A stretch of 64,000 bases of DNA from Microcoleus sp036705565 (GCA_036705565.1 JAUBUY010000017.1), one strand, 5' to 3'. Positions 27,033 to 36,809 are shown, numbered from the stretch's first letter. The notes: generated from the letters alone by a model not told the origin. Translations and numbers: made by a program.

Positions 27033-28649
27033 ATGGCAAACATGACCTACCAGATAGACGAGCTACTCAACACGTCACCCTGTGGATTCCTCTCGTTTGC
27101 TGACGATGGTACGATCGTAATGGTCAACGCCACATTACTGCAATTACTCGGATACGAAACCGATGAACTGCGGGGACAGAAGATGGAATTCATTCTGCCA
27201 ATGGCCAGCCGGATTTTCTATCAAACCCATTTCTTCCCCCTGTTGAAGCTCCATGGTAAAGTAGAGGAAATTTACTTCTCATTAAGGTCAAAGGAGGGTA
27301 GTGATATACCGATGCTGATCAACGCTGTGCGTCGGGAGAAAGGAGGAAGCTTCGTCAACAATTGCATCTTGATCTGTATCCGCCAGCGTATCCTATACGA
27401 AGGTGAAATTATTAAAGCAAAAAAAGCAGCAGAGGCAGCTATTCTCGCCCAAAAGCAAGCAGAAATCGCTCTGCGGAAACAGTACGACAAGGCGATATTA
27501 CTTCAAGAAATTACTCAACACATCCGTCAATCTCTTGATTTGTCTACAATTTTTGAGATTGCTTCGCAGGATATTCGCTTGTTTCTTGATGCCGAGCGCG
27601 TCGGCATATTTAAGTTCGATCCTGATAGTAAATTTGGATATGGTGAGTTTGTTTCAGAATCCGTAGGCGAAGGATGTAAATTGGTAAGCAAAAATCAATT
27701 TAACGACCATTGTTGTGGTGAACAATATCCTGATTCATATCAAGAATGGAGAACGCAGATAGTAGAAAATATCAATAATATTGACCTTCAACACTGTTAC
27801 CGCGCTCTTTGGAAACAATTTCCGGTTCGGGCTAATTTAGTTGCGCCGTTGCTCAATGGACAAGATTTGTGGGGGTTGTTATGTATTCATCAATGTTCTG
27901 CTCCTCGGCAATGGGAAGAATTTGAAGTTGACCTTGTTAAACAGATTGCTAATCAGTTAGCGATCGCCATTAAACAAGCGGATATTTTTCAGAAATTGCA
28001 GAAGGAATTGGCAGAAAGGCAGCAGGCTCAAGCGCGGATGAGAGAAATTAATCAACAACTGGCACTCTCTAACGAAGAACTAGCGCGCGCTACTCATCTC
28101 TTAGAACAAGTGGTAAATATTGATGGGTTGACTCAAATTGCTAATCGTCGCTGTTTTAATGACCGCTTAGAACATGAATGGCAGCGGCTATACCGGGAAA
28201 AAAAACCTATTTCTCTTTTGTTATTTGATGTGGATTATTTCAAACGTTATAATGATTCCTACGGTCATCAAATGGGGGATAGTTGTCTGTTCAAACTTGC
28301 TCAGACGGTGCAAGAGGTGGTGTACCGTCCGGCGGATTTAGTGGCGCGTTACGGCGGAGAAGAATTTGCCATCATTTTGCCTAATACAGATATTGAAGGA
28401 GCGAGTTCGGTGGCCCAACGGATTCACGCTGCTATTCAAGCTTTACATATTCCTCACAAAACCTCTGATGTGAGCGATGTAGTTACTATTAGTATGGGTA
28501 TCGCCAACTTAATTCCGATTTCGGAACTATCATCGGCTGACTTGATTGCGCTTGCCGATCGTTCACTCTACCGTGCCAAGCAACAGGGGCGCAATCAGTC
28601 CGCGACCTGCGAGTACAGTGGCGATTCAATTTTTGACACTGACGCTTAA
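27033..28649 (+). CDS. PAS-GAF diguanylate cyclase
   Basis: 538 aa. The N-terminal PAS domain (about 8-125; GFLSFADDGTIVMVN, IFYQTHFFPLLKLHG) is followed by a coiled coil and a GAF domain (about 165-320). C255 aligns with the bilin Cys of cyanobacteriochromes, but Tyr replaces the usual following His, so pigment binding is uncertain. A coiled coil leads to the GGDEF domain with intact GGEEF at 441-445 and an RxxD inhibitory site (R432-P-A-D435) five residues before it. It should make c-di-GMP from two GTP with product inhibition. It sits 5 bp after the RsbQ-like hydrolase and shares its transcription unit. Confidence 0.92.
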   Translation: MANMTYQIDELLNTSPCGFLSFADDGTIVMVNATLLQLLGYETDELRGQKMEFILPMASRIFYQTHFFPLLKLHGKVEEIYFSLRSKEGSDIPMLINAVRREKGGSFVNNCILICIRQRILYEGEIIKAKKAAEAAILAQKQAEIALRKQYDKAILLQEITQHIRQSLDLSTIFEIASQDIRLFLDAERVGIFKFDPDSKFGYGEFVSESVGEGCKLVSKNQFNDHCCGEQYPDSYQEWRTQIVENINNIDLQHCYRALWKQFPVRANLVAPLLNGQDLWGLLCIHQCSAPRQWEEFEVDLVKQIANQLAIAIKQADIFQKLQKELAERQQAQARMREINQQLALSNEELARATHLLEQVVNIDGLTQIANRRCFNDRLEHEWQRLYREKKPISLLLFDVDYFKRYNDSYGHQMGDSCLFKLAQTVQEVVYRPADLVARYGGEEFAIILPNTDIEGASSVAQRIHAAIQALHIPHKTSDVSDVVTISMGIANLIPISELSSADLIALADRSLYRAKQQGRNQSATCEYSGDSIFDTDA

Positions 28650-28663
28650 ATCACAATAATTGA

Positions 28664-28691
28664 GGCCGAGGACAAAAATTTGTCCCCGGTC
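28664..28691 (+). terminator. possible terminator hairpin after the diguanylate cyclase gene
   Basis: A perfect GGACAAA/TTTGTCC core is extended by outer pairs to 13 bp with two mismatches. It starts 15 bp after the stop codon. No strong T-tract follows, so function is uncertain. Confidence 0.35.
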
Positions 28692-28720
28692 TATCAAAAT
28701 CAGTCATTCTATAAATCTAC

Positions 28721-28885
28721 ATGAGCACGGAGCTATTGGAAAACTCCGCTCCGACCGTCGCAGATTTTCCAGAGCCAGCCGACTTGCTCAACCAGTTGAA
28801 AGCGCGGCGCAAAAAGTCCGGCGCAAACTTGGCAGATATGGAGGTGGTTTTGGAGATACTTGGAACAGATGGGAGCGAAATTTGA
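28721..28885 (+). CDS. small hypothetical protein (54 aa)
   Basis: ATG to TGA, 54 codons, reading MSTELLENSAPTVADF at the start and a predicted amphipathic helix around ADLLNQLKARRKK near the middle. Composition (acidic N-terminus, basic middle, LADMEVVLEILG) looks protein-like, but there is no clear ribosome-binding site and no recognised family. The frame ends 67 bp before the tRNA gene on the opposite strand. It is a candidate only. Confidence 0.4.
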   Translation: MSTELLENSAPTVADFPEPADLLNQLKARRKKSGANLADMEVVLEILGTDGSEI

Positions 28886-28951
28886 GCGGAAAATAGGACT
28901 ATCGGTAATACAATTAACCTGAAACCCTTACTCCGCAAACGACATACAAAG

Positions 28952-29024
28952 TGAGCACGGAGGGATTTGAACCCCCGACCCTCAGGACCGGAACCTGATG
29001 CTCTATCCACTGAGCTACGTGCCC
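28952..29024 (-). tRNA. tRNA-Arg (anticodon CCG)
   Basis: A 73-nt cloverleaf: acceptor GGGCACG/CGTGCTC, D-arm GCTCAGTGGATAGAGC, anticodon stem TCAGG/CCTGA with loop TTCCGGT (CCG, decoding CGG), T-arm GGGGGTTCAAATCCCTC, discriminator A. CCA is not encoded. Confidence 0.94.
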
Positions 29025-29391
29025 TCGACTTTCTGAAGTATAACACGTCTTGCGGAAAATGGCGAGTGCCGATCGCAAATTTCCTGGCCGGCCTCCAAAC
29101 CGCTTGACCCATGCGGGTTAAACTCGCCCGCGCGATCGGGTATCAGGCCATTCTCGCAGCCAGAGACGGCAACTTTTACCTAAATGGTAACAATAATACG
29201 ACAATGGGTAAAATAATAGACTTTAATCGACCAAACATTAGGTTCACAAGCGATCGGGGTCGAGCATCTACCACAGCTAAAATAGCCCGCATCAATTCCC
29301 CTAGCTAATCGGCAGTAAATAAATGGTGCTGCAGTTAAGACAGGTTGTGCAAATACGGTTCTAGACTAAGTTCACCAAACCCCTCAATCTT
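29025..29391. other. 367-bp spacer without recognised gene
   Basis: It lies between the tRNA and the hybrid kinase gene. A 65-codon frame (29111-29308) has no domain and is not supported. The promoter of the following signalling operon should lie here; no clear -35/-10 was seen. Confidence 0.45.
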
Positions 29392-32256
29392 ATGGTTTCT
29401 AAAATTTTAGACAAATTATCGCTGCGAACTGTTCTCATAGTTCCATTTGTATTGCAAATCGTGGGAGCCGTGGGACTCGTAGGATATCTGTCTTTTAGAA
29501 ACGGACAAAAAGCAGTTAATAACCTTGCCAGTCAGTTAATGAGCGAGGTGAGTTTGCGGGTCGAGCAAAACCTGCAAGTTTACCTAACAACTCCCCATCA
29601 AATCAATCAAACCAAGCTGGATGCTGTCAAACTCGGGTTGTTAAATATGGACAACTTATCCGCTTGGGAGAAATATCTTTGGCGCCAAGTACAATTATAT
29701 CCATATATCAATTTTACCTCCATTGGCAACAAGAATGGAGACTATCGAACCGGAGAGAAACTGTCAAATGGCTCTCTAATGATTAATTTATCAGGCAAAT
29801 CTACTGGTTTTGATTTTTATTCTTACCATACTAATGATACAGGCGATCGCACTACCCTAGCAACAGTTGTCAAAAACTTTGACATCCGCGAACATCCTTC
29901 GTACAAAAATGCGGCTCATCTCGAACAACCAACTTGGAGTTCCGTTTATATTTCGTTTCTAGAACCAACCTTAATACTCAGTGCGCTCCAACCTGTATAC
30001 GAGAACAATCAGCTACAAGGAGTATTAATTAGCGCCTTGCGTCTAGACCATATTGGGAGTTTTTTAAACAGTCTCAAAATTGGCAAATCCGGGCAAGCAT
30101 TTATTATGGAAAAGAATGGTACTTTACTGGCAACTTCAACTGCCGAACAACCATTTCGCATCAATAATAATAAGAAAGAACTGTTCAAAGCAGAAGAGAG
30201 TGTTGACCACTCGACTCAAGCTACAGCTAAATATGTAGCAGTTCGTTTTCAGGAATTAAAGCAAATAAAAACTTCCTATCTCTTTAATTTTGAAATAGAC
30301 AACAAGCGACAATTTGTAAAAGTTCTACCGTTCCAAGATGGCAAAGGTTTAGACTGGCTGATTGTGGTAGTTGTTCCCGAATCAGATTTTACCAAAGAAA
30401 TAGATGCTAATACCCAGACTACTATTTGGCTATGTTTAGCAGCTTTAGGAGTAGCTTTAGTTATCGGCATTCTGACTTCTCGCTGGGTGACAAATCCTAT
30501 TTGGCGCTTAAATACAGCAGCCCAAAATATTGCTAAAGGTGAATGGGATAAAACAGTAGAAAGCGAACGCTCCGACGAATTGGGGGAATTAGCTAAGTCA
30601 TTTAACAGCATGGCTCAACAATTGCAACAATCTTTTGAAACTTTAGAACAGCGAGTGCAAGAGCGGACGGCAGAATTGGCTATAGCTAAAGACAAAGCGG
30701 AAGTAGCGAATCAAGCTAAAAGTACCTTTCTTGCTAATATGAGTCACGAATTGCGATCGCCTCTCAATGCAATTCTCGGTTTTTCCCAACTGATGACTCG
30801 CAGCCAAACTCTCTCCCCAGAGCATCAAGAAAATATTAGCATAATTAGCAGCAGCGGAGAACACCTCCTTACCCTGATTAATAACGTGCTGGATTTATCT
30901 AAAATTGAATCGGGGCGCACCACCCTCAATCCCCAAAAATTCGACCTCTATCGCCTGCTAAACGACGTGGAAGATATGTTTCAACTCAAAGCAGATGACA
31001 AGCACTTGCAGTTGATTTTTGACTGCAGTCCCGATGTGCCACAATATATAAAAACTGACGAGTTAAAGTTGCGGCAAATCTTAATTAATCTGCTCAATAA
31101 TTCTCTTAAGTTTACCGAGGCAGGCTGTGTAGCGGTAAGAGTTGGCAAGCAGTCATTAGGCCGAAATCAGCAGGCACAAGGGGGAATTTTTTCTGATTTT
31201 GCAGTATCAAAACCTACAAATTTTTTCGCCATAAATGGTCTTAAAATATCTCAAATCAGTCAGTCGAACAACCAAATCATTGCAACCCCAAATGACGATG
31301 CAGCTTCTACCTCTTCCTTCTTCCTTCATTTTGAAGTCGAGGATACTGGTCCCGGTATTGCTACCAATGAATTAGACGATATTTTTGAACCTTTCGTGCA
31401 AACCAAGACAGGCAAAGATTCGCAAGAAGGTACTGGCTTGGGATTGCCCATCAGTCGCAAATTTGTGGAATTAATGGGCGGTGAAATGAGCGTCAGTTCT
31501 GCTGTTGGTAAGGGAACGAATTTTCAGTTCGATATTCAAGTTATTGCTGTCGATGCGGCTGATATTGAACGCCCAAAGCCGATCAGGAATGTTATAGGCC
31601 TGGTTCCCAACCAACACACCTATCGAATTTTGATAGTAGACGATAAACCGCTCAATCGCCAATTGTTAATTAAAATCCTCTCTCCTCTGGGTTTTGAACT
31701 AAAAGAAGCGAATAACGGTCAAGAAGCTATTGAGATTTGGGATAGTTGGGAACCGCATCTCATTTGGATGGACATGAGAATGCCTGTGATGGACGGCTAC
31801 GAAGCTACGCAATACATTAAAGGTACTATTAAAGGTCAAGCTACTGCGATTATTGCGCTGACAGCCAGCGTTTTGGAGGAAGAACGGGCAGTTATTTTAT
31901 CGGCGGGTTGCGATGCTTTTATGAGGAAGCCTTTCCGGGAACCCGATATTTTTGATGCTATGCACAAACATATCGGAGTGCGCTATATTTATGAAGATCC
32001 GGCTCAAAGTGATTTATCGGCAATCAAAGAGGGCGATCGCGCTATGAGTGCGACTGATTTCGTAAAATTGCCTGATTCACTGGTAGCTGATTTAAAGCTA
32101 GCAATACAGAATGCAGATATGGATTTAATTGATACTTTGATAGAGCAAATTCGCTTAAAGGATGCAGTAACGGCAGGCGCGATCGCAAATTGTATAGAAA
32201 ATTTTGAGTACGACAAACTTTTAAAATTAATATCTCAAGCAAGATCACATGAATAA
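29392..32256 (+). CDS. dCache-HAMP hybrid histidine kinase
   Basis: 954 aa. A first membrane helix (about 12-33) and a second (about 343-362, LCLAALGVALVIGIL) bracket a double-Cache periplasmic sensor (NFTSIGNKNGDYRTG, GQAFIMEKNGTLLATS), which usually binds small organic molecules. HAMP follows (NPIWRLNTAAQNIAKGEWDK), then coiled coil, HisKA with H452 (SHELRSPLNA), HATPase (DTGPGI, GTGLGLPIS) and a receiver with phospho-Asp D794 (WMDMRMPVMDG). A C-terminal segment of about 90 residues follows. The stop overlaps the next gene by 8 bp, so it heads an operon of at least two, probably four, signalling genes. The ligand is unknown. Confidence 0.94.
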   Translation: MVSKILDKLSLRTVLIVPFVLQIVGAVGLVGYLSFRNGQKAVNNLASQLMSEVSLRVEQNLQVYLTTPHQINQTKLDAVKLGLLNMDNLSAWEKYLWRQVQLYPYINFTSIGNKNGDYRTGEKLSNGSLMINLSGKSTGFDFYSYHTNDTGDRTTLATVVKNFDIREHPSYKNAAHLEQPTWSSVYISFLEPTLILSALQPVYENNQLQGVLISALRLDHIGSFLNSLKIGKSGQAFIMEKNGTLLATSTAEQPFRINNNKKELFKAEESVDHSTQATAKYVAVRFQELKQIKTSYLFNFEIDNKRQFVKVLPFQDGKGLDWLIVVVVPESDFTKEIDANTQTTIWLCLAALGVALVIGILTSRWVTNPIWRLNTAAQNIAKGEWDKTVESERSDELGELAKSFNSMAQQLQQSFETLEQRVQERTAELAIAKDKAEVANQAKSTFLANMSHELRSPLNAILGFSQLMTRSQTLSPEHQENISIISSSGEHLLTLINNVLDLSKIESGRTTLNPQKFDLYRLLNDVEDMFQLKADDKHLQLIFDCSPDVPQYIKTDELKLRQILINLLNNSLKFTEAGCVAVRVGKQSLGRNQQAQGGIFSDFAVSKPTNFFAINGLKISQISQSNNQIIATPNDDAASTSSFFLHFEVEDTGPGIATNELDDIFEPFVQTKTGKDSQEGTGLGLPISRKFVELMGGEMSVSSAVGKGTNFQFDIQVIAVDAADIERPKPIRNVIGLVPNQHTYRILIVDDKPLNRQLLIKILSPLGFELKEANNGQEAIEIWDSWEPHLIWMDMRMPVMDGYEATQYIKGTIKGQATAIIALTASVLEEERAVILSAGCDAFMRKPFREPDIFDAMHKHIGVRYIYEDPAQSDLSAIKEGDRAMSATDFVKLPDSLVADLKLAIQNADMDLIDTLIEQIRLKDAVTAGAIANCIENFEYDKLLKLISQARSHE

Positions 32257-33685
32257 CGACATTCCTAGCACCGATCGCGGTAATATTTTAGTAGTTGACG
32301 ATACCCCAGCTAATTTGCGGCTGCTAGCCGGAATTTTGAACAGCAAGGGCTATAAAGTTCGCCCGGTACCTAGCGGTGAGTTAGCGCTTTCGGCAGCCAA
32401 AGGTATGCCTCCAGATTTGATTTTGCTGGATATTATGATGCCCGAAATGAATGGGTATGAAGTTTGCGAAAAGATCAAAGCTGATGAACGAACTTGCGAA
32501 ATCCCGGTAATTTTTATTAGCGCGATTAATGACGTACTTGACAAGGTCAAAGCCTTTGCTGTGGGCGGGGTAGATTATATTACTAAGCCCTTTCAGGTGG
32601 AAGAGGTTCTAGTGAGGGTAGAAACCCATTTAGCAATGTGCCAGTTGCGAAAAAAACTCCAACAGAAAAACAATGAACTTACAGTTACTTTAGACCAACT
32701 GCAAGCTACTCAGAATCAATTAGTGCAATCGGAAAAAATGGCTGCATTAGGGCAACTGATTGCGGGCATTGCTCACGAAATCAATACGCCGTTGGGAGCG
32801 ATTCGGTCGTCTATTGGAAATATTACCAGCTTTTTGGATAACAATCTCGAAAGCTTGCCAGTTTTTTTTAAAGAACTGTCTGCTGAACGCCAGCAAGATT
32901 TCTTGCGTTTGATGTACAGTTCTAGTCAACAAAATTACTCTTTATCTACTCGAGAAAAACGGGTATTGAAAAAAGGAGTGAAGCAGCAACTAGAGTCGGA
33001 AGGTCTTGACAATGCTGACAGCCTTGCTAGCATTTTAGTCAATATCGGATTGCAAGGAAATTTGCAAGAATTCTTGTCGTTGCTCAAAGATCCTGACAGC
33101 GAAAATATTATAAAAACAGCCTACGACTTTGCTAGCATTCACAGAAGCGCCCGAACCATCGCTACCGCTACTGAACGCGCTGCCAAAGTTGTCTTTGCCC
33201 TGAAAAATTATGCGCGTTACGATGTAAATGGGGAAAAAATACAAGTGAATATTACGGATGGAATTGAAACTGTATTAACTCTTTACCAAAACCAAATCAA
33301 GCAGGGTGTGGAAGTGTTCAGAAACTATCAAGATAAATTGCCTGTGGTACTATGTTATCCTGATGAACTCAATCAAGTTTGGACAAATTTAATTCACAAT
33401 TCCTTACAAGCGATGGACAATCAAGGGACTTTAACAATTGACGCGCTACAACAAGATACCAGCCTCTTGGTAAAAATTATTGACAGCGGTAAGGGGATTC
33501 AACCAGAGATTATTCCGAAAATTTTTGAGCCTTTTTTTACCACCAAACCTGCGGGAGAAGGCAGCGGATTGGGACTGGATATTGTCAAAAAAATAATTGA
33601 AAAACATCAAGGTAAAATTGATGTGGAGTCGAGGCCCGGTAAAACAGTATTTACCGTGTGTTTGCCGATTAATTTAACTGAGTAG
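32249..33685 (+). CDS. receiver-histidine kinase
   Basis: 478 aa. The N-terminal receiver has phospho-Asp D61 (LLDIMMPEMNG), followed by a coiled coil, HisKA with H176 (GIAHEINTPLG) and HATPase (DSGKGIQ, EPFFTTKPAGEGSGLGLDI). This layout, typical of cyanobacteria, lets phosphate from an upstream hybrid kinase control a second kinase. The gene overlaps the preceding dCache kinase gene by 8 bp, so that kinase is the likely input. A 125-bp gap separates it from the next receiver gene. Confidence 0.94.
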   Translation: MNNDIPSTDRGNILVVDDTPANLRLLAGILNSKGYKVRPVPSGELALSAAKGMPPDLILLDIMMPEMNGYEVCEKIKADERTCEIPVIFISAINDVLDKVKAFAVGGVDYITKPFQVEEVLVRVETHLAMCQLRKKLQQKNNELTVTLDQLQATQNQLVQSEKMAALGQLIAGIAHEINTPLGAIRSSIGNITSFLDNNLESLPVFFKELSAERQQDFLRLMYSSSQQNYSLSTREKRVLKKGVKQQLESEGLDNADSLASILVNIGLQGNLQEFLSLLKDPDSENIIKTAYDFASIHRSARTIATATERAAKVVFALKNYARYDVNGEKIQVNITDGIETVLTLYQNQIKQGVEVFRNYQDKLPVVLCYPDELNQVWTNLIHNSLQAMDNQGTLTIDALQQDTSLLVKIIDSGKGIQPEIIPKIFEPFFTTKPAGEGSGLGLDIVKKIIEKHQGKIDVESRPGKTVFTVCLPINLTE

Positions 33686-33810
33686 CTAAAGCGCCGGATG
33701 CTGAAGTCGGGGGCGAAAATTTGCAGTCTACCCGCGCAGAATGTAGAATTTGGAAAACGGTGTACTGCCCATGGGGGTTCACCCTACCCCACTAAAGAAG
33801 GAAACTAGCG

Positions 33811-34206
33811 ATGTCTAAATCAGCAATTTTGTGTGTGGACGATGAAGTAGGAGTGTTGGAAAGTCTGGAAATTGAACTGCAACAGGCATTTAACGGTAAA
33901 TATCTTTGCGAATTTGCTGAAAGTGCTGCCGAGGCCCTGGAAATTATTGAAGAGCTCTGTGAAGCTGAGGTTAATATTTTAGTAATTGTCTCTGATTGGT
34001 TGATGCCCGGAATGAAAGGAGATGAGTTGCTGATTAAAATCCACCAAAAATATCCGCAAATTGTGACAGTGATGCTGACAGGACAAGCCGACAAAGAAGC
34101 AATCGAACGCACAAAAAATCAAGCTAATCTTCATGCTTTCATAGAAAAACCTTGGCAGAATCAAGAATTAATTGAAGCGATTAAGTCTGGTCTAGCAAAT
34201 TTATGA
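33811..34206 (+). CDS. stand-alone receiver domain protein
   Basis: 131 aa, a single receiver: acidic pair in CVDDEVG, phospho-Asp D62 (VSDWLMPGMKGDE), Thr and Lys switch residues (MLTGQAD, EKPWQ). No output domain. The KPWQ ending and overall sequence match the receiver at the N-terminus of the next protein closely, so the two are paralogues. The ATG follows GAAGGAAA, and the stop overlaps the next start as ATGA. It probably shuttles phosphate between the kinases and the cyclase downstream. Confidence 0.92.
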   Translation: MSKSAILCVDDEVGVLESLEIELQQAFNGKYLCEFAESAAEALEIIEELCEAEVNILVIVSDWLMPGMKGDELLIKIHQKYPQIVTVMLTGQADKEAIERTKNQANLHAFIEKPWQNQELIEAIKSGLANL

Positions 34207-36809
34207 AAAAACCAGTCATTATTTGTGTGGATGATGAGCAGACTATACTCGATAGTCTGGAAATAGACCTCCTAAAAGCCTTTGAAGATAAATATTTAAT
34301 TGAAACGGCCCAAAGTGGCGAAGAAGCTTTAGAGTTGCTGTCAGAACTTTTAGCAGAACAGTATGAAGTTCCTTTGGTTATTTCGGATCATATCATGCCT
34401 AGCATGAAAGGAGACGAACTATTAAGGAGCGTTCATGCTATCTCGCCGAACTGTCTCAAAATCATGCTGACGGGCCAGGCCGATTTGGATGCGGTAGCCA
34501 ATGCTATTAACTATGCTAAATTGTACCGATATATACCTAAACCTTGGCAATGTGATGACTTAAAATTAACGGTCACTGAGGCAATATATAGATATTTTCA
34601 AGATAAACAATTAGCGGAAAAACAAAGAGAACTGCAGGAAATGAATCAGGAGTTGGTAAAATTAAACCGCAAGCAGGCGATGCTGATTGCCAAACTCCAT
34701 GAAAACGAAAGTCGCTTGACGCAATATTTAGAAGCTATGCCATTGGGCGTGTGTGTACTTGATGCAAACGGGCAATCTTTCTACGCTAACCAGAAAGCGC
34801 GGGATGTATTTGGCAAAGGCACTGTGCCACATATTAATTCAGAGCAAAAAGCAGCTATTTATCAATTCTATAAAACCGGGACTAATCAGAGATGCCCTGT
34901 GGAAGAATTGCCAATTATGCGGGCGCTTAGGGGCGAAAATGTGCGGACTGAGGGTGTAGAAATTCGTACAGCTAATAAAATTATTCCTGTAGAGAGTTGG
35001 GCAACTCCAATTTATGATTCTACAGGAGACATTTCCTATGCGATTATTGCTTTTAGTGACATAAGTGAACGCAAGGAAGCTGAAGCGGCGCTAATTCAAG
35101 CTGAAGAGAAGTATCGCGGGATATTTGAAAATGCTCTAGAAGGTATTTTTCAGACGACGCCGGACGGACATTTTATCAGTGCGAATCCTGCTCTGGCGGA
35201 AATTTACGGCTACGATTCTGCGTCAGAATTGATAGAAAGTATTAATGATATTCAGCAGCAATTGTACGTGGAACCGAACCGCCGTCAAGAGTTTTTGGGG
35301 CTGATGAAACAGCACGGTACTCTGTGTGAGTTTGAGTCTCAGGTTTACTGTCGAGATGGCAGCATTATCTGGATTTCTGAGTATGCGCGCACAGTTTATG
35401 ATGCTAACGGTGAAGTGCTTTACTATCAGGGTTTTGCTAAGGATATTAGTTTGCAAAGACAGGTAGAAGTGGAACGAATTAGGTTTACTAATGATTTAGA
35501 AAAAGCTTTGGCAGCCGAAGAAAAGTTAAATGAGGCACTGTCAGAAAACGAAAGCCGATTGACTCAATTCCTGGAAGCGATGCCAGTAGGAATATTTGTT
35601 GTGGATGGTAAGGGTAAACCTTTTTACATGAATTCTTGGGGCGAAAGGATACTAGCCCAAGGTTTAATTTTTGATGGGGGTACTGAGCAATTTCCTGAAG
35701 CTTATCATTTTTACGACGCTGGAACTAATCAATTGTATCCCAGGGATAGCCAACCGATTGTTCGGGCGTTGCGGGGAGAATTTGTGCGTATGGACGATCT
35801 AGAAGTTCATGGATCGGATCGGATTGTGCCGATCGAGGTTTGGGCGACTCCAATCTACGACGAACGGAAAAACATAGTTTACGCCATCGCGGCTTTTCAA
35901 GACATCACGGAACGTCTAGAGGTAGAAACCGAGCGCCGCCAATTCACAGACGAGTTGCAAAAAGCTTTAGCAGCGGAAGAAAAATTAACAGATGCTTACG
36001 GGCGGTTTGTGCCGCACCAATTTCTCCACTTTCTGGGATATGAAAGTATTCTGGAAGTCAAATTAGGCGATCAGGTACAGAAAGAAATGTCGGTGCTGTT
36101 TTCAGATATCCGCGATTTCACTTCTCTTTCGGAAAGGATGAATCCCGAAGAAAATTTTAAATTTATTAATGGTTATTTGTCCCGGATGGAACCGGCAATT
36201 ACTGACAATTTTGGTTTTATTGACAAATACATTGGCGATGCGATTATGGCGCTGTTTGATGGCAGTGCGGACGATGCTGTGAAAGCTGGAATTGCAATGC
36301 TAGAAGAGCTTAACGAATATAATATTAGTCGTAATCAGGTCGATGGCCCGCCGCTGCAAATTGGCATTGGCATCAATACAGGTTCTTTGATGTTAGGCAC
36401 GGTGGGCGGCCAAAGTCGGATGGACAGCACGGTGATTAGCGATGCGGTAAACTTAGCCTCCCGCGTGGAAACTTTAACGAAAGAGTATGAAGTTTCGATG
36501 TTAATTACTCACAATACTTTTATACAGTTAAACAATATTTATGATTTGAGGTTGATCGATCGCGTAACAGTTAAAGGCAAATCCCGAATGGTAACACTTT
36601 ATGAAGTATTTGCGGCCGATCCGCCAGAGTTACGACAGAAAAAGTTAGAGACAAAGACAATCTTTGAGCAAGCTTTGGTACTCTACAATAGTGATAGGTG
36701 TGGCGAAGCTATAAGATTGTTTTCGGCCTGCTTAGAAATCAACCCTAATGATAAGGTAGCTCAAATTTATATGCAGCGGTGTCTGAAAGGCGCGATCGCT
36801 CCTGCATAA
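34203..36809 (+). CDS. receiver-PAS adenylate cyclase (class III)
   Basis: 868 aa. A receiver (D62, ISDHIMPSMKGDE) is followed by a coiled coil and three PAS domains (about 172-290, 300-425, 447-570); the first and third are near-duplicates (RLTQYLEAMPLGV versus RLTQFLEAMPVGI). The class III cyclase domain (about 600-800) has metal Asp D635 (FSDIRDF) and D679 (DKYIGD), Lys675 for adenine selection, and SDAVNLASR with the transition-state Asn and Arg. All essential residues are present, so it should make cAMP. The C-terminal 60 residues look TPR-like (ALVLYNSDRCGEAIRLF). It is last gene of the plus-strand signalling operon, coupled to the small receiver by a 4-bp overlap. Confidence 0.94.
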   Translation: MKKPVIICVDDEQTILDSLEIDLLKAFEDKYLIETAQSGEEALELLSELLAEQYEVPLVISDHIMPSMKGDELLRSVHAISPNCLKIMLTGQADLDAVANAINYAKLYRYIPKPWQCDDLKLTVTEAIYRYFQDKQLAEKQRELQEMNQELVKLNRKQAMLIAKLHENESRLTQYLEAMPLGVCVLDANGQSFYANQKARDVFGKGTVPHINSEQKAAIYQFYKTGTNQRCPVEELPIMRALRGENVRTEGVEIRTANKIIPVESWATPIYDSTGDISYAIIAFSDISERKEAEAALIQAEEKYRGIFENALEGIFQTTPDGHFISANPALAEIYGYDSASELIESINDIQQQLYVEPNRRQEFLGLMKQHGTLCEFESQVYCRDGSIIWISEYARTVYDANGEVLYYQGFAKDISLQRQVEVERIRFTNDLEKALAAEEKLNEALSENESRLTQFLEAMPVGIFVVDGKGKPFYMNSWGERILAQGLIFDGGTEQFPEAYHFYDAGTNQLYPRDSQPIVRALRGEFVRMDDLEVHGSDRIVPIEVWATPIYDERKNIVYAIAAFQDITERLEVETERRQFTDELQKALAAEEKLTDAYGRFVPHQFLHFLGYESILEVKLGDQVQKEMSVLFSDIRDFTSLSERMNPEENFKFINGYLSRMEPAITDNFGFIDKYIGDAIMALFDGSADDAVKAGIAMLEELNEYNISRNQVDGPPLQIGIGINTGSLMLGTVGGQSRMDSTVISDAVNLASRVETLTKEYEVSMLITHNTFIQLNNIYDLRLIDRVTVKGKSRMVTLYEVFAADPPELRQKKLETKTIFEQALVLYNSDRCGEAIRLFSACLEINPNDKVAQIYMQRCLKGAIAPA

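Noticed and set aside
27033..28649. Firm call of a bilin-binding GAF in the diguanylate cyclase
   Set aside because: The aligned Cys is present but the adjacent His is Tyr, so the motif is incomplete.
29111..29308. 65-codon frame upstream of the dCache kinase
   Set aside because: No domain or coding signal, and composition typical of random frames.
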